This document shows positions 35,411 to 43,894 of a stretch of DNA of 64,000 nucleotides, piece after piece. How positions within the stretch are numbered: the first letter of the stretch is position 1; each line of letters opens with the position of its first letter. Source of the DNA: Pseudomonadota bacterium (GTDB lineage: Bacteria > Pseudomonadota > Gammaproteobacteria > UBA9214); contig JAWLAI010000002.1 in the NCBI GenBank assembly GCA_041395565.1, forward strand, positions 1 through 64,000, given 5' to 3'. Below the pieces are notes generated by a model. That model was given only the letters and a program-made list of their open reading frames with translations, did not search any database and had not been told where the DNA came from. The position numbers and the translations under genes were made by a program.

Positions 35411-36340
35411 TCAGGTGCGCCAGGCTGAGCGGTATCTCAAGGCGCGCCGTAGCGAAGCGAGGATGTTGTAAAACCTGCTGGATTCCATCAGGAATTGATG
35501 CAGCCGGCTGTTTTGCATGCTGTCGAAGATCTGCAGACACCGAAAGCATATGTCCGGGCTGCCATACAGATATGCGAGCACTGCGAGCTTCAGTAGTTTC
35601 GCCGGCTCCATGCTGTCCCAGTCGGAAATCCGTCTTACATACATCGTATCGCAAAGGAAATGCCAGGAAGGTGCGATGGGGTTGTTGGCTACCGTGACGG
35701 GTTTGAGTGCCCTTCCTCTCAGGGTGAAGAACTTGTGGAACATGAACCCGTTGTCTGACAGAAAGGCGTCCACATCACGGAATAGCGGCTGGTTGGTGTA
35801 CTGCGGGATGAATTCGACCTCGGTGACGATTGCAACAGTGTTGGTCAGGGAGTTTACGGCACCCTTGAACGCATCGAGTTCGGCGCCCTGGATATCTATC
35901 TTGATGAAATCGATGCCCTCGATTTGCTCCGCTTCGCGGAATTCATCTATCGTTACGGTGTTGATGTGCGTCGACTCCCTGAGATAACTTTCTTCCATGT
36001 TGTTGAACTGTGAAATCAGTTCGTGATTGGGCTGATACAGCGAGCTGCACATGGGGTGATTGGTTATATAGAAGGGGCGTTGTTCATGCTTGCTGCCGAT
36101 AGCCAACGCATGGAATCTCATACCGTCATCGGCCGCGGCATTGAGTTTCGCGCAGATGGCGTCATCCACTTCAAACGCATGTATCCTGGAGCCTGGGAAT
36201 TCGCTGAGAATCTGATGGAATGGCTCGGATTTGTTGCCGGCAGTCGGTATGGCGCCGATCTCGAGGATCGTAAACTCGAGTGACGGATAAACAGACCGTA
36301 TTTCCTTGCACAGGGCATCGAACGCTACGTGAATATTCAT
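35411..36340 (-). CDS. FkbM-family methyltransferase
   Basis: 309 residues. ILEIGAIPTAGNKSEPFHQI is the SAM loop in a diverged form (GAIPTAG). The FkbM signature is GIDFIKIDIQGAELDAFKGA near residue 145, followed by VAIVTEVEFIPQY. FkbM enzymes O-methylate sugars or polyketide/peptide hydroxyls. The gene is clearly less GC-rich than its neighbours, a possible sign of transfer. It is monocistronic, convergent with the ABC exporter, and its start lies about 360 bases from the propeller gene on the other strand. Confidence 0.8.
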   Translation of the reverse strand: MNIHVAFDALCKEIRSVYPSLEFTILEIGAIPTAGNKSEPFHQILSEFPGSRIHAFEVDDAICAKLNAAADDGMRFHALAIGSKHEQRPFYITNHPMCSSLYQPNHELISQFNNMEESYLRESTHINTVTIDEFREAEQIEGIDFIKIDIQGAELDAFKGAVNSLTNTVAIVTEVEFIPQYTNQPLFRDVDAFLSDNGFMFHKFFTLRGRALKPVTVANNPIAPSWHFLCDTMYVRRISDWDSMEPAKLLKLAVLAYLYGSPDICFRCLQIFDSMQNSRLHQFLMESSRFYNILASLRRALRYRSAWRT

Positions 36341-36700
36341 GCGTGTTACCTTGGGAATCCCAGTGGGTCCTGTTAGTGCGAATGCCGGCGGCAGTGGGCA
36401 GTGCTCGTTCCGGCGCTACTGCGGCACCTGTTATACCCGTGTCTGCGGCCATGGATTCACCGTAAAGAATCGATCGGGAGGTATTATGCGCCCGCCGATT
36501 CACAGGTATCATGAGCTGTCATAATATGCAAGAACACCGGAGCCGGTGGGCAGATTTACGGGGTGCGGCAGGCCGGGGCATATTGCGCCAGCCGTATCCG
36601 GCATGGCGCCGAAGCGAGGAGGCGCTGCAGCCCCTGGGGGGCTGCAGCCGAGAACAGTTCAACACAGGTCGGGTTGGTTACCGGCACCGTATGAAATGAG
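36341..36700. promoter_or_regulatory. divergent intergenic region with strong hairpin and a possible small ORF
   Basis: A perfect 11-bp stem (36625-36635 with 36639-36649, sequence GCTGCAGCCCC and its complement) lies about 50-60 bases before the propeller gene start. A 62-codon frame (36511-36699) covers it and ends next to that start, but its protein character is weak. The hairpin may be an attenuator or leader structure. Confidence 0.4.
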
Positions 36701-38428
36701 ATGGGATTAATGTCCTGGAAGCTGATCAAGGAGGCCGGCATCGGTTCAGCGCCCATGCCGGCGCCGGGCGCAGGCAATCTGCTGCAACATCCGATATTCG
36801 CCCAGCGCGCGCACGATGGGTCGTACTTGATTGTCGACGAACTTGGCAAGGAAAAGCAGGTCCCTTTCAGTTTCGGCTGCCGTACACTCCGGGTAGACGC
36901 CGCGGGTGCTGTTCTCTACGACTCGCTCAAAAACGGCATCGATGACGGCTTCGGCTGTCTGCTGGACGACGGATCCATGGCGATCCTGCGGCGTACCAAG
37001 TGGGAACTGCTGATCACTTCTCCTACGGGTGACATGAGCGACTGCCTGTATCTGGACACGCTCAGCAAACGCCTGCCCCGTTTCGTCACCTGGACCTGCA
37101 AGGGCACTTTCCTGGTGGCGTTCCTCAACCGTGCCTACGATATGGATCTCGTTGAGATCGACCGGCAAGGCAAGTTGTTATGGCATCTGCCGGTGCATGT
37201 CAGCCATATCGGCATCGCTTCCAGTATCCAGTTGACTGAAGCCGACACGCTGCTGCTTGCCGATCCGATCCGGCACATAGGCATGGAACTGGACCGCCAG
37301 GGAAACCTGATCTGGCAATTCGGTGTATCCAAGCATCCCGCCAGGACCCTGGATCATCTCTCCAGTCCCGGTTCCATCGTCCAATCCAAAGGCGGGCAAA
37401 GGGTGATTGCCGATACGCGCAATCACCGTATCCTGCTCGTCGATTCCGATGGCACAGGCTGCGAGATACTGCCCCATGACGGGACGCTGCGGGATCCGCA
37501 ATACGCCAGCCTGTTCGATGACGGCAGCTGCCTGATCTGTGATACCGGCAATGCCAGGGTCATCGTGCTGGATCGGGACGGCTACATCGTCTGGTCTTAC
37601 GGCTCGCCGGTCGTGCCCCGTCGCCTGTTGTCTTATCCGCGATCCGTCGAGGTGACTGAAAGCGGCGCATATCTGGTGGCCGATACTGCCCATGACCGGA
37701 TCATCGAACTGCAGGCCGAACGGATTACGGAGCGGCCGTTTCACGGCAATCCCGGCCTGTTCTGGCCGCGCTGCGTGCGTCTGCTGCCGTCCGGCTCGCT
37801 GCTCGTTGCCGATGCGCGGAACTCGCGTATCGTCGAGGTCTCGGCGACCGGGCGTGTCATGCGCCAGCTGGCACAGATTGCGTCGCACGGCCTGCAAGGG
37901 CTGGATGATCCGCATGATGTCCGGCTATTGCCTGACGACCGTCTGCTGATCACCGATTCCGGGCAGGATATGGTAGTGGTGGCCGACTGGGACGGGTGTA
38001 TACATCTGCGAATCGGCGGCCCCGGGTCCGATACGCTCAAGGATCCGCACAGCGCCCAGCAACTCGAGGACGGCAGTATCATCATCGCCGATACCGGCCA
38101 TCACCGCATCGTCGTGGTCGATGCCTGCGGCAGGGAGGTGCGGGAGATCCGCACGCTGCAGGGAAAGGATGCCACCCTGCGCTTGCATCATCCCCGCTAT
38201 GTGGAAGTGAGCCCCGAGGGTACAATGGCGATTGCCGACACGGGCCACAACCGCATTCTCGCGGCAACCCTGGACGGTGCGTTGATCTGGGAACTGTCCA
38301 GGGTGCCGGATTCGAGCACACCCTTGCTGAACCAGCCACGCTGGCTGAAACTGATCGGCCGCAACGAGGTCGTGGTCTGCGATCACTTTCATCACCGGAT
38401 CGTGCATGTGAGAAACGACGCCGCCTGA
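36701..38428 (+). CDS. NHL/PQQ-like beta-propeller protein
   Basis: 575 residues, or 572 from the second Met at 36710, which has a GGGA closer to usual spacing. There is no signal peptide. Repeats of about 45-50 residues carry A-D-T-x-x-x-R-I cores: ADTRNHRILLVDSDG, CDTGNARVIVLDRDG, ADTAHDRIIELQAE, ADTGHHRIVVVDACG, ADTGHNRILAATLDG and CDHFHHRIVHV. These build one large or two small propellers. It is followed after 37 bases by the ATP-grasp gene, indicating an operon. The protein may be a scaffold or a co-factorless enzyme; no catalytic site is evident. Confidence 0.75.
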   Translation: MGLMSWKLIKEAGIGSAPMPAPGAGNLLQHPIFAQRAHDGSYLIVDELGKEKQVPFSFGCRTLRVDAAGAVLYDSLKNGIDDGFGCLLDDGSMAILRRTKWELLITSPTGDMSDCLYLDTLSKRLPRFVTWTCKGTFLVAFLNRAYDMDLVEIDRQGKLLWHLPVHVSHIGIASSIQLTEADTLLLADPIRHIGMELDRQGNLIWQFGVSKHPARTLDHLSSPGSIVQSKGGQRVIADTRNHRILLVDSDGTGCEILPHDGTLRDPQYASLFDDGSCLICDTGNARVIVLDRDGYIVWSYGSPVVPRRLLSYPRSVEVTESGAYLVADTAHDRIIELQAERITERPFHGNPGLFWPRCVRLLPSGSLLVADARNSRIVEVSATGRVMRQLAQIASHGLQGLDDPHDVRLLPDDRLLITDSGQDMVVVADWDGCIHLRIGGPGSDTLKDPHSAQQLEDGSIIIADTGHHRIVVVDACGREVREIRTLQGKDATLRLHHPRYVEVSPEGTMAIADTGHNRILAATLDGALIWELSRVPDSSTPLLNQPRWLKLIGRNEVVVCDHFHHRIVHVRNDAA

Positions 38429-38465
38429 TACGGCAGCGTGGAGCGCGGCGCCTGTTGGAGTATCC

Positions 38466-39722
38466 GTGTCGAAGCCAAGCATCGTCATCGTTGATCCCTA
38501 CTCATCCGGCGCCATGCTTGCCGAGGCCCTGCGTGCACGGGGTGCGCGCTGCACCGCGCTCGAGAGCACCGTCAATATGCCGTTGCTGATGCGCTCCCGT
38601 TTCAATCCCGGCATGTTCGTCGACATCATCCGGCATGCCGAGGATTACGCCGCGACCCTGGCCGCGGTGCGGAACTGTCGACCGGATTATGTGATCGCGG
38701 GTTTCGAATCCGGGGTCGAACTGGCCGAGCGTCTCGCCGGCAACCTCGGGCTGCCCTGCAATGGCGTTGCGCTGGGCCCGGCCCGGCGCGACAAGTACCT
38801 GATGGCCGAGGCCGTCAGTCGCCACGGCCTGCGCACCGCGCGGCAGTTCCTCTCGGATGACATTGATGCGATCGTCGCCTGGACGCGCGCCAACCTCGAC
38901 TGGCCGGTCATCGTGAAGCCGCCGAAGAGCGTGGGCTCTGACCAGGTCAGCTGCTGTCACACCATCGACGCGCTGCGGCAGGGCGCAGAGAGGATACTGA
39001 CGCAAACCAATACCCTCGGTTCAAGCAATCCGGCGGTACTGGTCCAGGAATTCCTGGCCGGCACGGAATACGTCGTGGATACCGTCACGCATGCCGGCGC
39101 GACCAAGGTCACGGCATACTGGAAATACCACCGCCCGGCGGCGGCCGCAACGGGGGATTTCGTCTGCTACGACGCCATGACGCTGCTGCCGTACGACGGC
39201 GAGCGGCAGGTGCGCCTGCGCGCCTACGTCGAGGGCGTGCTCGAGGCCCTTGCCATCCGCTTCGGTCCGGCACACTGTGAGCTGATGTGGGTGGATGGCG
39301 AACCCGTACTGGTCGAAGTCGCCGCACGACTGCCAGCCGGCATCAACGCGACGCTCGCAGGGATCTGCGGCGGACTCTGCCAGCTCGACGAGACCGCCGA
39401 TATCCTGCTTGCGCCGGACCGGTTTGCCGCTAACCTGAACGCGCCTGCCTGTTTGACACGCCATGCGGTCAATCTGTTCATCATGCCGGCGCAGACGGGA
39501 CGACTGATCCGTATCCAGGGCATAGACAAGATCCGGAGCCTGCCGACCCTCCATTCATACTCCATCAGTGCCCAACCCGGAGACACGCTCAAGCGGGTGG
39601 CGGGGCTGGTAACGCTGGTGGCTGCAGACATCCACGCAATCGAGCGCGACATCGGCGTGATCAGGGAGCTGGAGCGTGCCGGGATGTTCGAGGTGGAGGC
39701 GTTGCCGGCGGCGAATCACTGA
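38466..39722 (+). CDS. ATP-grasp ligase (amino-acid/peptide ligase type)
   Basis: 418 residues starting at GTG 38466. The N-terminal domain (IVIVDPYSSGAMLAEALRAR) precedes the ATP-grasp module: DKYLMAEAVSRHGLRTA, WPVIVKPPKSVGSDQVSCC with the ATP lysine, VLVQEFLAGTEYVVDTVTHA, and the metal-binding CELMWVDGEPVLVEVAARLP. The form resembles L-amino-acid ligases, which join a carboxylate to an amine with ATP hydrolysis. As the partner of the propeller gene near a beta-hydroxylase and an exporter, it may build a dipeptide or tail an amino acid. Substrates unknown. Confidence 0.85.
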   Translation: MSKPSIVIVDPYSSGAMLAEALRARGARCTALESTVNMPLLMRSRFNPGMFVDIIRHAEDYAATLAAVRNCRPDYVIAGFESGVELAERLAGNLGLPCNGVALGPARRDKYLMAEAVSRHGLRTARQFLSDDIDAIVAWTRANLDWPVIVKPPKSVGSDQVSCCHTIDALRQGAERILTQTNTLGSSNPAVLVQEFLAGTEYVVDTVTHAGATKVTAYWKYHRPAAAATGDFVCYDAMTLLPYDGERQVRLRAYVEGVLEALAIRFGPAHCELMWVDGEPVLVEVAARLPAGINATLAGICGGLCQLDETADILLAPDRFAANLNAPACLTRHAVNLFIMPAQTGRLIRIQGIDKIRSLPTLHSYSISAQPGDTLKRVAGLVTLVAADIHAIERDIGVIRELERAGMFEVEALPAANH

Positions 39723-40083
39723 ACGGCGCCTGGCGAAAAAATCGCCACGCGCGCGGCCGCGTGGAATCTTGCGACAGGTTCTGGTAAAACGGTGCCGTTC
39801 CTGCACCGAGATGCAAGGCTGAAATGGACTTCGGCATTGATTCGATACTGAACCTCCGCGCTCCAGCAGCGCCGCCGGGCGCGGGCCATCGGCTGTCCGG
39901 CATTCCCATCGCGCAGCGTGGCGGATGTGACGCAGTTCACACTTACCCGGTTCCGCCATTGTCCGTCGTACCGCGCGCCGCCCGCGTGCCACGTCTCAGC
40001 CCGATGTGGCTGCGTGCAGGGATCTCAAGATTTCGCCGCTGGGAACCGACATCCAATCTGGGCGGTTGGATCGGTTACCTGAC
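39723..40083. other. intergenic region with hairpin repeat
   Basis: About 360 bases between the ATP-grasp and barrel genes. The first 60 bases are the hairpin repeat (39731-39783). The remainder has no gene that I can support and no clear promoter. Confidence 0.4.
39731..39783. repeat. hairpin-bearing repeat, copy B
   Basis: TGGCGA (39731-39736) pairs with TCGCCA (39742-39747) around an A5 loop, then cgcggccgcgtggaatc and gcgacaggttctgg follow, matching copy A at 6410-6464. It begins 8 bases after the ATP-grasp stop codon and may act as a terminator as well as being a repeat. The final portion resembles the MITE terminus. Confidence 0.6.
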
Positions 40084-41463
40084 ATGAGACGACAAGGAAT
40101 GCCGCAGCACCGGGGCCGGAACCGGTGCGAGCTGAAACGCAGTCATGCCAGCCAGCTGGCCTGCACGCTGTTGATCGTCACCGCTGCAACACTCTGCTCG
40201 AGCACGCTCCACGCCCACGCCGGCAAGGCGGCAGCCGCGCTGTCGCCGGCGGCTGCGGTGCCGGATCTGGACGCGGCTGCGGCCTCCGCGGGGACAGAAG
40301 CCGGAACCCGGCAGACACGGCAGGATAGCATCGGTTTCGGCACGGCTGTCTGCCAGCAGGAAATCACGGGTGCGGATTACGAGTACATGCTGCCAGCGAA
40401 GGTAACATGTATGGACAGTAACGATAACCGGCAGCCATTCTCCATCCAGCTCGGTCAGCGTATCGGCGCGCGTAACGGGATACTCGGTGAGCTGGACGGC
40501 GTGCGCATGGACCTCAGGGTCGGCGATGCGTTGCGCCTGAACGGGATTGCCGGTTACCCCGTATTGACGGCGGAGGATGTGTTCAATCCCGAGCGGCAGC
40601 TGTTCGGCATCAGCGCAACCAGCACGGAACTGGCGGATGCGTGGGAATTGAACGGCTATCTGTTCGAGCAGCAGTCGAACGGCCTGGTCACCGACCGCTC
40701 CATGGGGGGCGCCATGCGTTACCTGCGTTCGGGCAAGTCGCTGCTGGTCTATCTCGATTACGATCCCGCAACCGGCGCGCCGGGCGCGCTCCTGGCGTCA
40801 GGCGCAATGCAGCTGCCCTTCAGGACCACCCTCAGCGCGACACTGGACCGGCAGCGCCGGCCGATACCTGCGCTGCAGCGGAAATATATCTCCCAGTCCA
40901 TGCGTGCGATGGATGGCTGGGACTGGATCCTGCCCGACGACCGGCTCGCGCTGCATACCGCTGGCGGCGATGCCACGGTGGATGTGCTGGCACTCGATCT
41001 CTCCTATGCATTGACCAAGCGCATCAAGCTCAGGGGCGATATGGTACGGCTCGACGTGACGGGCCTGGAGGACAGTGCCACGCGCCGCGATATCAGCGAA
41101 TATTATTATCATCTGAAAATCACCGGTCAGGACCTGCTGCTGCCCGGTGACCGCAGCAAGCTCGATCTGCGCCATGCTGTCACCGACACCGGGCGTTCCT
41201 ATACCGCGACCTTCGATATCCGGTACGCAGTCATGCGCTGCTGGAATGTCATCTCGCAACTGCGTGCCGATTACCAGGTCCCGCTGGCGGATGCCAGTGC
41301 CTGGTGGGAGGCGTCACCGACCGTCAAGATGGAGTACCGGCCGGGCAAGCAGTATGGCTTTCATATCGAGGCCGGCGGCAATGTCGCCAAGGCCGAGCAT
41401 TTCGCCGCTGCGGCCGTGCGTACTTCCTATTTCGTGAACGTGGGCTACCAGGTCGACTTCTAA
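40084..41463 (+). CDS. outer-membrane beta-barrel protein
   Basis: 459 residues from ATG 40084. A basic leader with signal peptide (ACTLLIVTAATLCSS, cleavage near AHA) precedes alternating amphipathic strands throughout the second half, and the protein ends NVGYQVDF, a terminal Phe beta-signal for BAM-mediated insertion. The middle has a Gly/Asp-rich region (RIGARNGILGELDGVRMDL). No known porin family is recognised. It could be a porin-like channel or structural barrel. It faces the broken gene at 41529-42101 on the opposite strand and is otherwise monocistronic. Confidence 0.75.
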   Translation: MRRQGMPQHRGRNRCELKRSHASQLACTLLIVTAATLCSSTLHAHAGKAAAALSPAAAVPDLDAAAASAGTEAGTRQTRQDSIGFGTAVCQQEITGADYEYMLPAKVTCMDSNDNRQPFSIQLGQRIGARNGILGELDGVRMDLRVGDALRLNGIAGYPVLTAEDVFNPERQLFGISATSTELADAWELNGYLFEQQSNGLVTDRSMGGAMRYLRSGKSLLVYLDYDPATGAPGALLASGAMQLPFRTTLSATLDRQRRPIPALQRKYISQSMRAMDGWDWILPDDRLALHTAGGDATVDVLALDLSYALTKRIKLRGDMVRLDVTGLEDSATRRDISEYYYHLKITGQDLLLPGDRSKLDLRHAVTDTGRSYTATFDIRYAVMRCWNVISQLRADYQVPLADASAWWEASPTVKMEYRPGKQYGFHIEAGGNVAKAEHFAAAAVRTSYFVNVGYQVDF

Positions 41464-41528
41464 ACCGCTCGCATCGTCCCGCGGGACCGCAAAGTCAGCG
41501 CGATTTGCGGCCGGTATGTGTCCGGCCT

Positions 41529-42101
41529 TCAGCGGCGGTCCCGGTAGCGTTCATGTTCGCGCTCGTTATGACGCCGTTCCTCGGGATCCCGGCCGGGATC
41601 GGGCCGGAACTGCGGGTCCGGTCGATACCGGTCGCGATGCTGATCGAAGCGGCGGTAAGGCGTGTCGCTGTCGATCCAGAGCGGAACACGGTCGTGCCGG
41701 TCGAGTCGGTACTTGGGCGGGAGCTCGCGGCTCCGCAGCCAGCGGTCGCCTTCCCGGTAGTAGTAATAACCGGTCGTGATGTGGAAGTAGACGCGGGCGC
41801 CGGGATAGTAATAGAACCTATCTTAAAATTGGTACAAGCATTCTTACATTGTCATGCCCGCGCATGCGGGCATCCAGAAAATCCGCGCAATACTGGATTC
41901 CGGCCTGCGCTGGAATGACGAGAAACATGGCCGCCGCAGGATTTTCCAATTTTGCGATAGGTTCTAGTAGGGATAGTGGTAATAGGCCGCGCGGTATGGC
42001 GGGGGCCCTTCACGGTATTAGGCGGTGCGGGCGCCCACGTCGGCCAGCAGTACCGTCAGCAGTAGCAGTTGCCAGCACCTGTTGCCGCGGGTTCCGCGCA
42101 T
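41529..42101 (-). pseudogene. exported small basic protein gene, broken by nonsense codon and MITE
   Basis: Read on the minus strand, AGAGGTGA precedes ATG 42101 and a signal peptide (CWQLLLLTVLLADVGARTA), then an in-frame TAA, then YREGPPPYRAAYYHYPY. The MITE (41814-41964) interrupts here. Beyond it the frame resumes as YYYPGARVYFHITTGYYYY, then REGDRWLRSRELPPKYRL and an Arg/Asp-rich tail to TGA 41529-41531. Removing the element and one TA rejoins the frame exactly (CCC TAC TAT TAC TAT CCC). Two independent lesions argue for a true pseudogene. Intact homologues of this YYY...PxxY type are small periplasmic proteins of unknown role. Confidence 0.8.
41814..41964 (-). mobile_element. MITE-like element copy 2 (151 bp, TA target duplication)
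   Basis: The same ends and nested inverted repeats as the copy at 6480-6631, in the opposite orientation, flanked by TA at 41812-41813 and 41965-41966. It sits inside a broken gene, and in-silico excision of one TA plus the element restores the reading frame, which fixes the target duplication as TA. The two copies differ at several positions, so insertion was not recent or the copies derive from different sources. Confidence 0.85.
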
Positions 42102-42150
42102 ATGTCACCTCTGGATCAGGCAGCGGCAGGGTTCACCCGCCGCCCCCGAT

Positions 42151-43327
42151 TCATACCGATTGCAGCCGGTATCCGCGCAGGATGCCGGCGAACTCCTGCA
42201 GCGCCTTGATGCCCGAGGCCTCGGCCTCGCTGCACCATGCCTTGAGCCGTTCCACCCGGTCCGCACCGTCACTGGCGGTATGCGACCACAACGCCTTGAG
42301 CTGCGCCTTGAAGCGGTAGACGGTAGCCAGGGCCTGACTCGAAGCCAGGGCTTCGTTCAGGGTGGCCAGCGTATGCGGGTCCGGCCTGATGTCTTCCCGG
42401 ATCATGAGCTTGCGCACCCGGCGCGACAGCGCCCGCCGGGCACTGCCGCAGCAGAGGCGTTCGCTCCGCAGTACGGGCAGGATTACCTTGCGACCATACA
42501 GCGTGAGCACATGGTAGCGGTCGCGCAGCACGGCGCGCAGGGTCTGCAGATCGATCACCTGCCGGCCGCGCTCGATACGCACGCGCGGGGCGAGACGCCG
42601 CACCTGCGCCAGGCCCAGCCACGCCAGCAACCGTATGTACAGCCAGCCGATATCGAATTCCCACCATTTGTGCGACAGCCGGGCGGATTGCGGATAGGCG
42701 TGGTGATTGTTGTGGAGTTCCTCGCCGCCAATCAGCAGGCCGATGGGCGCAAGATTGCGCGAGGCATCCGTGGTCTCCGAAATTACGGTAGCCGGCATAA
42801 TGCCCGAGGCCGTTGATCACCCCCGCGGCCCAAAACGGGATCCACAGTATCTGAGCTGCGAAGATCGCCAGCCCGGCCAGGCCGAACAGCGCGCCGTCGA
42901 TGAGCGCCATGATGACCAGCCCCAGGTAGGGGTAACGGCTGTAGAGACGGTGTTCCAGCCGGTCGTCCGGGGTGCCGCCGCCGTAGTGCGCGAGTATCTC
43001 CGGGGTGCGCGCGGCGCGGCGGTAGAGACCTACCCCGCCGACCAGGACGCGCAGGATGCCGGCCACCTGTGGACTGTGCGGATCGTCGGCGGTCTCGCAC
43101 TTCGCATGGTGCTTGCGATGCACGGCCACCCATTCCCGGGTGACCATGCCGGTGGTGAGCCAGAGCCAGAAGCGGAACAGCTGGCTCACTGCGGGGTGCA
43201 GGGTCAGGGCGTTGTGTGCCTGGTGGCGGTGCAGGAAGATGGTGACGCTGGCGATGGTGATGTGGGTCAGTCCCAGCGTGATGGCAATGTAAATCCAGAG
43301 TGGCAAATCGGGAAAGAGTGGGTGCAT
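42151..43327 (-). pseudogene. acyl-CoA (stearoyl-CoA type) desaturase, frameshifted
   Basis: Two frames make one protein of about 391 residues. The first (from ATG 43327) runs through the His-box FLHRHQAHNAL, the second box HRKHHAKCE and NGLGHYAGYRNF. The second frame then gives ETTDASRNLAPIGLLIGGEELHNNHH with the third His-box and the C terminus ending at 42151. An extra G in the run at 42777-42778 (minus strand TTC-GGAGACC, expected TTC-GAG-ACC) causes the shift. The fold is a membrane di-iron desaturase adding a double bond to acyl chains. This is either an inactivating mutation or a sequencing error. Confidence 0.85.
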
Positions 43328-43445
43328 GTATTACCTGTAATTATGTTCTGACGGTCTGTTGTGCGGGGATCGGTGCCCGGCGGCGCCGCAGGGTTGCCCC
43401 ACAGGCGGGCCGTGGGGCAACTGCAACAAGTCTACCCGTGCGAAA

Positions 43446-43652
43446 CTAGCCCTGCAGCGAGACCCGGGTGGCCTGCATTCCCTTCGGGCCGCGTTCGGCT
43501 TCGAAGCTGACTGCCTGGCCTTCGGTGAGGGTCCGGAAGCCGCTGCCGTTGATTGCGGAAAAGTGCACGAAGACGTCTTCGCCGCCATCGGCCGGGGAGA
43601 TGAAACCGAAACCCTTGGCATCGTTGAACCACTTGACGGTACCTGTAACCAT
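43446..43652 (-). CDS. cold-shock domain protein
   Basis: 68 residues. RNP1 is KGFGFISP and RNP2 is VFVHFSAI, within the standard MVTGTVKWFNDAKGFGFI start. The small OB-fold protein binds single-stranded RNA/DNA as an RNA chaperone. ATG 43652 gives the normal length; a longer frame from 43832 adds a non-conserved stretch. GAGG about 9-10 bases upstream serves as ribosome binding site. The leader from roughly 43653 to 43770 is AT-richer than the surroundings, as in cspA-type genes with a long 5' UTR, but no cold box was recognised. Confidence 0.9.
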   Translation of the reverse strand: MVTGTVKWFNDAKGFGFISPADGGEDVFVHFSAINGSGFRTLTEGQAVSFEAERGPKGMQATRVSLQG

Positions 43653-43894
43653 GTAACAAGCCTCTATAGTCGTTAATGTTGATTTGGGTGTAACGCAATT
43701 GATGAAAGGCAATTCGCGAAATACGACGGGGACTTCTGAAATGACTCGGACAACTTGCGTAGGCGGACTATAGCAGAGCGGTACTGCAAACGCGAATAAC
43801 TCCTGTCTTGCCCGGGCAAGCCCTGCCGCCACGGTCTGCGTGTGCCCGGCGGCGGGTGCGTCCGCCGTGTCGCTCGGCCCGAATCCGGCGTGGA

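Noticed and set aside
36511..36699. RiPP precursor peptide for the AspH/ATP-grasp locus
   Set aside because: The 62-codon frame lacks a leader/core pattern, and its content is dominated by the hairpin; no maturation enzyme such as YcaO or a lanthipeptide synthetase is nearby.
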